The notes beneath the pieces were generated by a model. The model ran no database searches. It was given only the letters and a program-made list of their open reading frames with translations, and was not told the DNA's origin. Positions 1-4,578 of a DNA stretch of 5,261 bases are shown piece after piece. Origin of the DNA: Candidatus Nanohalarchaeota archaeon (GTDB lineage Archaea > EX4484-52 > JAADEF01). How positions within the stretch are numbered: the stretch's first letter is position 1; each line of letters starts with the position of its first letter. A program made the position numbers and the translations under genes. The stretch spans positions 1-5,261 of the forward strand of contig JAADEF010000089.1 in the NCBI GenBank assembly GCA_013153555.1, read 5' to 3'.

Positions 1-36
1 TCTTATTTTAATTACAACTTCTTTCATTTTCTGCAT
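1..36 (-). CDS. N-terminal fragment of an unidentified divergent gene (runs off left edge)
   Basis: An ATG at 36-34 opens a frame that stays open to the window edge and gives 12 residues, MQKMKEVVIKIR. A textbook archaeal Shine-Dalgarno sequence, AGGTGA, lies four bases upstream, which is the main reason to believe this start. The gene points away from gyrB and shares the 86-bp spacer with it. The visible peptide is one basic, beta-prone stretch, too short to assign to a family. An N-terminus of this kind is seen in many small proteins, including ribbon-helix-helix regulators, but that is only a guess. A chance short frame is the alternative; the well-placed ribosome-binding site makes this less likely. 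Confidence 0.55.
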   Translation of the reverse strand, partial: MQKMKEVVIKIR

Positions 37-40
37 TTTT

Positions 41-46
41 TCACCT
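41..46 (-). promoter_or_regulatory. Shine-Dalgarno site of the divergent left-edge gene
   Basis: On the minus strand the sequence reads AGGTGA, four A residues, then ATG. GGTGA pairs with the conserved archaeal and bacterial 16S 3' end, and the spacing is normal. This site decides the start of the partial gene at the left edge and is the strongest ribosome-binding site in the window. Confidence 0.6.
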
Positions 47-71
47 ATATAAGTAGAATAATATATTAGGG

Positions 72-81
72 TTTTTAAATC
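72..81 (-). promoter_or_regulatory. Possible TATA box of the divergent left-edge gene
   Basis: The minus strand reads GATTTAAAAA here, with a palindromic TTTAAA core at 74-79. An archaeal TATA box centred near 76 would start transcription around 50. That leaves a leader of about 14 bases that still contains the Shine-Dalgarno site. Because the core is palindromic and the spacer is very A+T-rich, the orientation cannot be proved from sequence alone. Confidence 0.3.
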
Positions 82-91
82 TTTTGTAAAT

Positions 92-101
92 AAATTTAAA
101 G
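92..101 (+). promoter_or_regulatory. Probable TATA box of gyrB, placed for a leaderless transcript
   Basis: AAATTTAAAG is centred about 25-26 bases upstream of the gyrB ATG at 123. That is the usual distance between an archaeal TATA box and its transcription start, so the mRNA would begin at or next to the start codon. No Shine-Dalgarno sequence lies in the 20 bases before the ATG, which fits leaderless translation. Competing TATA-like stretches occur at 45-53 (CTATATAAG) and 72-81, and these would give leaders of roughly 20-50 bases. Confidence 0.4.
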
Positions 102-122
102 ATTGCCTTCCAAACAGCTATT

Positions 123-2024
123 ATGTCAGAACAAGAATATAAAGCAGAAGACATAAAAGTTCTTGAAGGGTTAGAGGCTGTAAGAAAAAGACCTGCAATG
201 TATATAGGAGATACAGGTTTTAGAGGCTTTCATCACCTTCTTTGGGAAGTTGTGGATAATGCCATTGATGAGGCTTTAGCAGGATATGCAAAAAATATAA
301 CAGTCATTATAAAAAAAGATGACAGTATAGTGGTAAAAGATGATGGAAGAGGCATTCCTGTAGATATTCATCCTCAATATAAGGTTTCTGCGTTGGAATT
401 GGTGCTTACGAAGCTCCATGCAGGAGGAAAATTCGACAGCAAAACATACAAGGTTGCAGGAGGATTGCATGGAGTAGGTATAAGTGTTGTTAATGCATTA
501 AGCGAATTTGTAGATGTAAAAGTTAAGCGCGATGGTAAAATATGGCACATTCGTTTTGAAAAAGGAGGGAAAAAAGTAAAAGATTTGGAAGTAATAGGTG
601 AGACACAAGAAACAGGTACTGAAGTACATTTTAAACCTGATGCAAGCATTTTTGAGATTACAGAATTTGATGAAAAATACATAAAAGCAAGGCTCAAAGA
701 GCTCGCATATTTAAATCCTGGTGTGAGAATCAAACTCATCAATGAAAAAACTGGAAAAGAATATGAATTTTTGTTTGAGCGAGGTATAGAAGAGCTTGTT
801 GAAGAATTAAGCAAATACAAAAATGCTCTCACACCAATTATTGCTTATAGCGGTAAAAAAGATGACAGCGAAGTAGATATTGCTTTTAGGTATGTGGAAG
901 AAGATGTAAAGCTTATCAAAGGTTATGTAAACAACATTCATACGGTTGAAGGAGGAACACATATTGCTGGTTTTCTAAATGCTTTGTCTCGTGTACTTAG
1001 AGAAAGAATTGCTAAAGAGAAGCTAATGAAATCTAATGTTGATATAGAGATAGAAGATATAAAGGAAGGTTTAATTGCTGTTGTTTCAATGAGGTTGCCG
1101 CAACCTCAATTCGAAGGACAAACCAAAACTAAATTAGGAACAAGTAAAGCAAAGCAAATTGTTTATGCCATAAGTGTTGAAAAGCTCAACACATATTTTG
1201 ATAAAAATCCAAAAGTTCTTAAAACAATAGCGAACAGGATAGAAAGTGCTGCTCAAGCAAGATTAGCTGCTAAAAGAGCAAGAGAACTAGTAAAAAGAAA
1301 AACAGCTTTGGAAGCATCTACTTTACCAGGCAAGCTTGCAGATTGTTCTGAAAAAAATGCTGAAAAAACAGAGCTCTTTATTGTGGAAGGCGAGAGTGCA
1401 GGCGGTTCTGCAAAGCTTGCGAGAGATAGGCATGTGCAGGCGGTTCTGCCTTTAAAAGGTAAAATCTTAAATGTTGAAAAAGCTAACCTATTAAAGGTTT
1501 TAAAAAATGATGAAATAAAAGCATTAATTGCTGCCATAGGCACAGGCATAGGTGAAAATTTTGACATTTCAAAGCTTCGCTACGGCAAAATAATAATAAT
1601 GACTGATGCAGATGTTGATGGAGCACACATAAGATCTTTGCTTTTAACCTTCTTTTACCGCTATATGAAAGAGCTTATTGATAAAGGACATGTGTATGTT
1701 GCTTTGCCACCACTTTACAAAATAAAATCCGGTAAAGAGGTATGGTATGTGTATTCAGATGAAGAAAAAGACGCCATTCTAAAAAAGCTTGAAGGCAAGA
1801 GCTTTGAGATCCAGCGCTACAAAGGTCTTGGAGAAATGAATCCTGATCAGCTTTGGGAAACTACCATGAACCCAAAAAACCGCTATCTCAAAAAAATAAC
1901 GGTAGAAGATGCTATAGAAGCAGAGGAAATGTTTAGCTTGCTCATGGGCGAGAAAGTAGAGCCAAGAAAGCAGTTCATCATGCAACACGCCAAAGAGCTT
2001 GCAAGAGAAGAGCTGGATGTGTAA
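123..2024 (+). CDS. gyrB: DNA gyrase subunit B (type IIA topoisomerase ATPase subunit)
   Basis: GyrB supplies the ATPase and half of the DNA-cleavage site of gyrase, a cytoplasmic GyrA2B2 enzyme that introduces negative supercoils. The 633-residue protein is full length for the compact class lacking the E. coli-type insertion. The GHKL ATPase domain shows EVVDNAIDEA (catalytic Glu42, Asn46), DDGRGIP (Asp73) and the lid LHGVGISVVNA around 115-125. QTKTKLG near 333-339 holds the transducer-domain lysine that contacts ATP. The TOPRIM domain has VEGESAGG (Glu422), PLKGKILNV and DADVDG (Asp495, Asp497, Asp499). The tail has RYKGLGEMNP and LLMGEKVEPR, typical of GyrB/ParE. The variant EGESAGG replaces the commoner EGDSAGG but keeps the catalytic Glu. 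The start has no Shine-Dalgarno site, and translation is probably leaderless. gyrA is usually adjacent to gyrB but does not follow here. ParE is the main alternative. GyrB is preferred because archaea with a bacterial-type IIA enzyme usually have gyrase. Confidence 0.96.
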   Translation: MSEQEYKAEDIKVLEGLEAVRKRPAMYIGDTGFRGFHHLLWEVVDNAIDEALAGYAKNITVIIKKDDSIVVKDDGRGIPVDIHPQYKVSALELVLTKLHAGGKFDSKTYKVAGGLHGVGISVVNALSEFVDVKVKRDGKIWHIRFEKGGKKVKDLEVIGETQETGTEVHFKPDASIFEITEFDEKYIKARLKELAYLNPGVRIKLINEKTGKEYEFLFERGIEELVEELSKYKNALTPIIAYSGKKDDSEVDIAFRYVEEDVKLIKGYVNNIHTVEGGTHIAGFLNALSRVLRERIAKEKLMKSNVDIEIEDIKEGLIAVVSMRLPQPQFEGQTKTKLGTSKAKQIVYAISVEKLNTYFDKNPKVLKTIANRIESAAQARLAAKRARELVKRKTALEASTLPGKLADCSEKNAEKTELFIVEGESAGGSAKLARDRHVQAVLPLKGKILNVEKANLLKVLKNDEIKALIAAIGTGIGENFDISKLRYGKIIIMTDADVDGAHIRSLLLTFFYRYMKELIDKGHVYVALPPLYKIKSGKEVWYVYSDEEKDAILKKLEGKSFEIQRYKGLGEMNPDQLWETTMNPKNRYLKKITVEDAIEAEEMFSLLMGEKVEPRKQFIMQHAKELAREELDV

Positions 2025-2027
2025 AAC

Positions 2028-2047
2028 AATTTTAACATCATTTTATT
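2028..2047 (+). terminator. T-rich stretch after gyrB, possible archaeal terminator
   Basis: Two TTTT runs (2030-2033 and 2041-2044) lie within 20 bases of the gyrB stop codon. Archaeal RNA polymerase terminates at short runs of T without needing a hairpin, so this is a plausible end for the gyrB transcript. The background is A+T-rich, so the call is weak. The hairpin-forming dyad just downstream (2057-2079) may add to it. Confidence 0.3.
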
Positions 2048-2056
2048 ACCTAGACT

Positions 2057-2079
2057 TTGCATTTGTAATACAAATGTAA
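2057..2079. repeat. Near-perfect inverted repeat (operator or hairpin) downstream of gyrB
   Basis: CATTTGTA-a-TACAAATG (2060-2076) is a perfect dyad with 8-base arms around one central base. As RNA it extends through a G-U pair to a 9-pair stem (2057-2065 with 2071-2079) with the loop UAAUA. As DNA it looks like a binding site for a dimeric regulator. As RNA it could protect or end the gyrB message, although only a short T run (2086-2089) follows it. It lies about 50 bases upstream of the putative TATA box of the radical SAM gene. Confidence 0.5.
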
Positions 2080-2092
2080 TACGTGTTTTACA
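2075..2092. repeat. Second, imperfect dyad overlapping the first
   Basis: This 18-base element begins with TGTAA and ends with TTACA, with AC and GT also in symmetric positions, so seven of nine base pairs match the dyad. It shares its first five bases with the neighbouring palindrome. The octamer TGTAATAC occurs twice in the region (2064-2071 and 2075-2082) at an 11-base spacing, about one helical turn. Tandem half-sites on one face of the helix are typical of cooperative operator binding. No regulator gene is visible to match it. Confidence 0.4.
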
Positions 2093-2107
2093 ACAACGCT
2101 TAATGAT

Positions 2108-2125
2108 GACTATCGGTAGTCTACC
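2108..2125. repeat. Two overlapping short inverted repeats just upstream of the radical SAM promoter
   Basis: GACTA-TCGG-TAGTC (2108-2121) is a perfect 5-base-pair hairpin with a 4-base loop. GGTAG-t-CTACC (2115-2125) is a second perfect dyad that uses the right arm of the first. The two structures are mutually exclusive as RNA. Both end only a few bases before the TATA-like box at 2130-2137, in the position where an activator or a TFB-site-blocking repressor could act. The arms are short, so chance is a real alternative. Confidence 0.35.
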
Positions 2126-2129
2126 AAGC

Positions 2130-2137
2130 CTTAAATA
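2130..2137 (+). promoter_or_regulatory. Possible TATA box of the radical SAM gene
   Basis: CTTAAATA preceded by the purine-containing AAGC resembles an archaeal BRE/TATA pair. Its centre near 2134 predicts a transcription start near 2160, leaving a leader of about 27 bases that includes the GTGAT ribosome-binding site. A second A+T-rich stretch at 2159-2169 is too close to leave the Shine-Dalgarno sequence in the transcript. Confidence 0.4.
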
Positions 2138-2177
2138 GAAGTTATGCTATTTCTTAGTAATAAATATTTCTTTAGAA

Positions 2178-2182
2178 GTGAT
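2178..2182 (+). promoter_or_regulatory. GTGAT ribosome-binding site that decides the radical SAM start
   Basis: GTGAT lies four bases before the ATG at 2187 and matches the GGTGAT core complementary to the archaeal 16S 3' end. The same bases also form an in-frame GTG codon at 2178 that could be mistaken for the start. Reading GTG as part of the Shine-Dalgarno sequence gives a better-supported start at 2187. The ATP-grasp gene in this window uses the same GTGAT motif at similar spacing. Confidence 0.5.
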
Positions 2183-2186
2183 TGTA

Positions 2187-3191
2187 ATGTATAGAAAAGT
2201 ACTAATCGGGAATCCTGCTCAGTTAGAGGCAGAAAGTATAGAACTAAAAAAAGGAGAATTATATCACGTGATTATGGATCTTCCCTTTGGATGTAATTTG
2301 GAATGTCTGAAATGCTATAGGAGAGGTGCTCGTGTATCTTTTGACGATATGCACGTAGATATAAGAAAAAAAGTAATAGCCAAAAGTAAAGAAAGAAATG
2401 CTCAAGTTTTAGTGATACCAGGAGAAGGAGAACCTTTAATGCATAAAAAAAGATTATTTGAGCTTATAAGTTATGCTCATAGCTTAGGTATGATGCCTCT
2501 CATTTACACCAATGGACATTACTTAGATGAAGAAACTATTAAAAAACTCATAAAATATAATACAACAGTAATTTTCTCTTTAGATTCAGTAAATCCCGAA
2601 ACTTATAAGTTTTTAACAGGAGGAAAAGGAGATCTTGAAAGAGTAATGAATAACTTTAAAATGTTAAAGAAAGCGTATAAGCGGTTTGTAAGAATAGAAG
2701 GAGATACGCTTTACACAAAGTTAGGTGTTATTACTATTGTAACGCAACCCAACAAAAAAGAAATTTCTCAAATAAAGGAATTTATAGGGGATGAAGTTTT
2801 TCATATAGTTAACTTTCCGATAAAAGCAGGAAAAGCAGAAAAGAATTGGGATGTGTTGGTAGGAGATGAAGAAGGATTGAAAGAGTTAAAAGCAATAGCT
2901 AATGAACATACAGATGCAGCAGTCGGAGGGTTAACAGCATCCTATAAGGGCAGGTGTATTGCATTACATAATGGCGTAACGGTGGACACTAATGGTGATG
3001 TGCTGGCATGTCCTGCTGCCGTTAATGTGATCTTGGGCAACATACAAGAAGAAAGCTTGGATTCTCTGCTTGAAAAGAAGCAGAAATATTTAGAGGAAAG
3101 AGGAAATCCAACATGTTTGCTTAGAGAACTAAGCAAAAAATCTGTGCCTGTGCTTAAGTATCATGATGGCGTGAGTGGGAAAAGGATTTAA
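2187..3191 (+). CDS. Radical SAM protein with reduced SPASM-like C-terminus
   Basis: Radical SAM enzymes use a [4Fe-4S] cluster to cleave S-adenosylmethionine and start radical chemistry. The canonical cluster motif CNLECLKCY is present (Cys36, Cys40, Cys43 of 334 residues). It is followed by a GGE-like PGEGEPL (78-84), YTNG (107-110) and FSLDS (130-134), in the order expected for the MoaA/PqqE/NifB-like barrel. The C-terminal part has Cys257, a GX4C at 270-275 and a final Cys310. This resembles the start of a SPASM or twitch auxiliary-cluster domain, but the later CX2CX5CX3C block is absent. Substrate and pathway are unknown, and no precursor-peptide gene is visible nearby. The chosen ATG has GTGAT four bases upstream; a GTG at 2178 would add three residues. 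The gene appears to be a single transcription unit behind its own promoter and converges on the minus-strand operon. The family is confident but the function is not. Confidence 0.9.
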   Translation: MYRKVLIGNPAQLEAESIELKKGELYHVIMDLPFGCNLECLKCYRRGARVSFDDMHVDIRKKVIAKSKERNAQVLVIPGEGEPLMHKKRLFELISYAHSLGMMPLIYTNGHYLDEETIKKLIKYNTTVIFSLDSVNPETYKFLTGGKGDLERVMNNFKMLKKAYKRFVRIEGDTLYTKLGVITIVTQPNKKEISQIKEFIGDEVFHIVNFPIKAGKAEKNWDVLVGDEEGLKELKAIANEHTDAAVGGLTASYKGRCIALHNGVTVDTNGDVLACPAAVNVILGNIQEESLDSLLEKKQKYLEERGNPTCLLRELSKKSVPVLKYHDGVSGKRI

Positions 3192-3209
3192 GGCATTATA
3201 GTGGTAACT

Positions 3210-3215
3210 AAAAAT
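3210..3215 (-). terminator. T-run terminator of the minus-strand operon
   Basis: On the minus strand, ATTTTT follows directly after the TGA of the ATP-grasp gene. A run of five T residues at the end of an operon fits intrinsic archaeal termination. It lies in the 24-base spacer between convergent genes. Transcription from the radical SAM side would read into the ATP-grasp gene before meeting a T run (TTTTC at 3221-3225). Confidence 0.35.
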
Positions 3216-4136
3216 TCATATTTTCTTAAATTTAAGCTTCTTCCTCATCTCTTCTTTACTTTTATTTGCAAACTGAAACATACGCATCCATGAATAAAGA
3301 TAACTCAACATGCCTCTTTCCTTGGAAAGCTCTTTTATAAAATTCGTGCCTAATTTAGGATAGTGATTAAGGAAAAATTCAAAATCAGGTTTTAAAATAA
3401 GATCATCCACATAAAACCTACCAGTATCGTCTAAAAATCCTTTAATTGCGAAAAGTTTACTATCTATGACACGAGAAATTTTTTCCATATCTTTTTTTAA
3501 TTTCTTGTTAAGTGTGAATTTGTAAGATTCTCCACTGCTGTCTACCTTTACACCATATGCATTACTACCTAACATCATAATTTTTAAACGTTCATAAGAA
3601 TCCGGCATCTCTTGTATGATTAAGGGTTTTTTAAGAACTTCAATAGTATCAAGAATAGAGGAAAGAGATTCTCTAGATTTCACCAAAATTTCAGATTTCT
3701 GATCAGGTATTTTCAAAAGCACAGGATAACGTATGTTTTCTAAGTAGTTCTCAATTATTTTTTTACTCTTGGCAACAAGAGTCACAGGAACAAGAATGTT
3801 GCTATTACTCATCAAATTAAGAAAATGCAAATAGTTAGAGTAATAGTAAAGGGCCCTTCCAGAAATCAAAGAATAAAAATTTTTCTTATTTATCTCATCC
3901 AACACAAATTTAAATAAATCTAAGTAGCGGTCATCTATAAAAGGAATAAAGAAATTATAAGAATTAAGTATATTTTTGCCTTTAAATAAAACCTCTGTTT
4001 TTAGTCCTGTTTTAACTATAACCGAACTAATAGATGCTAAACCAACATTATAACCTGCTTCTTTAAGCTGATTATAAAATCCTATTTCATACTCTTTTTT
4101 TCCATTTCCGGTGAGAATTAAAATTTTTAATTGCAT
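3216..4136 (-). CDS. RimK-like ATP-grasp protein, apparently with a degenerate active site
   Basis: The 306-residue length and layout fit the RimK/LysX-type ATP-grasp family, whose members join amino acids to proteins or small molecules using ATP. An N-terminal Rossmann-like domain (KILILTG, 4-10) is followed by a middle region with PVLLK (138-142, a probable ATP lysine), LIIQEMP (172-178, the hinge that binds adenine) and ERLKIMMLG (182-190, aligning with the DIR...VG strand of RimK). Key elements look lost. The glycine-rich loop after LLK is replaced by IPDQKSEILV. The metal-binding E-x-N near the end is replaced by FYVDDLILKPDF (241-252). The last 15 residues are strongly basic. The start is supported by GTGAT, three bases upstream, overlapping the stop of the retropepsin gene. 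The gene is last in the rad50-retropepsin-ATP-grasp operon. The fold assignment rests on weak motifs plus the neighbour. Catalytic activity is doubtful and the substrate unknown. Confidence 0.7.
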   Translation of the reverse strand: MQLKILILTGNGKKEYEIGFYNQLKEAGYNVGLASISSVIVKTGLKTEVLFKGKNILNSYNFFIPFIDDRYLDLFKFVLDEINKKNFYSLISGRALYYYSNYLHFLNLMSNSNILVPVTLVAKSKKIIENYLENIRYPVLLKIPDQKSEILVKSRESLSSILDTIEVLKKPLIIQEMPDSYERLKIMMLGSNAYGVKVDSSGESYKFTLNKKLKKDMEKISRVIDSKLFAIKGFLDDTGRFYVDDLILKPDFEFFLNHYPKLGTNFIKELSKERGMLSYLYSWMRMFQFANKSKEEMRKKLKFKKI

Positions 4137-4139
4137 ACC

Positions 4140-4144
4140 ATCAC
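4140..4144 (-). promoter_or_regulatory. GTGAT ribosome-binding site of the ATP-grasp gene, overlapping the upstream stop codon
   Basis: The minus strand reads GTGAT-GGT-ATG. The TGA inside GTGAT is the stop codon of the retropepsin gene, so termination of one gene and initiation of the next share bases. This arrangement favours translational coupling and a fixed ratio of the two proteins. An ATG at 4141-4139 is out of frame and hits a stop within a few codons. Confidence 0.5.
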
Positions 4145-4578
4145 TCTTCTACAACATCTACTTTCTTTAACTGTTCAATAAGATTTTTATTCTTTAATCC
4201 GTTTTTTGCTTCAATAGTCTCATGAGTTAGGCTAACATCCACCACAAAGCGATTGAGCAACACATCTCTACCTATAAGCATCAAAGTGCTCATGTTTTCC
4301 CTAACTGCCAAATTAGCTTTCGGAACTTTAATGCGTTGACCTTTTATTTCCAATTCCAATGGAACCGCAACTCTTATAACCTCATCACTACCTATATTGG
4401 TTTTTGATTTAACTTTTACATATCCTACTATAGGACCTAACCGAAGTTTGCTTGCAAGTTTTATATCTATACTGGTTGTTGATGCTCCTGTATCCATTAA
4501 AGCATAAACTTCTGCTTTTCTTCCATCATTTCCATAAACAGTTACCTTTTCAATGAGGCCTAAGGTTTCTTTACCCAT
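4141..4578 (-). CDS. Retropepsin-like aspartic protease (RimB / 'ATP-dependent zinc protease' family)
   Basis: This 145-residue protein is a single retropepsin-type domain. The catalytic motif is ALMDTGAS (26-33, Asp29), preceded by a beta-rich N-terminus (GLIEKVTVYG) typical of the family. The second hallmark, LIGRD (101-105), corresponds to the hydrophobic-hydrophobic-Gly motif that supports the active site. Only one DTG is present, so activity would need a homodimer, as in retroviral proteases. The family is often labelled RimK/LysX-associated or ATP-dependent zinc protease, although the fold is aspartic protease. In Pseudomonas the relative RimB works with the glutamate ligase RimK in modifying ribosomal protein S6. 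The RimK-like gene immediately downstream repeats that pairing. There is no signal peptide or membrane segment, so it should be cytoplasmic. The start overlaps the rad50 end by 8 bases and has no clear Shine-Dalgarno sequence, suggesting translational coupling. Its target is unknown. Confidence 0.85.
   Translation of the reverse strand: MGKETLGLIEKVTVYGNDGRKAEVYALMDTGASTTSIDIKLASKLRLGPIVGYVKVKSKTNIGSDEVIRVAVPLELEIKGQRIKVPKANLAVRENMSTLMLIGRDVLLNRFVVDVSLTHETIEAKNGLKNKNLIEQLKKVDVVEE

Noticed and set aside
374..832. A 152-codon minus-strand frame inside gyrB, plus shorter ones at 1253-1567 and 1779-1988.
   Set aside because: They lie opposite conserved gyrB coding sequence, have Ser/Phe-rich low-complexity compositions typical of antisense frames, and lack start signals.
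2103..2160. ATGATGA at 2103-2109 matches the C box of an archaeal C/D box guide RNA.
   Set aside because: No D box (CTGA) follows within the next 80 bases and no C'/D' motifs are visible, so a guide RNA is not supported.
2178..2186. GTG at 2178 as the start of the radical SAM protein.
   Set aside because: The GTG is part of a GTGAT Shine-Dalgarno motif correctly spaced from the ATG at 2187. The upstream start cannot be fully excluded, but it has no site of its own.
2103..2194. Very short plus-strand frames in the spacer (11 codons from 2103 and 16 codons from 2144), considered as a possible precursor peptide for the radical SAM enzyme.
   Set aside because: They lack ribosome-binding sites and cysteine- or glycine-rich core features. 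One overlaps the TATA-like box and the other overlaps the radical SAM start.
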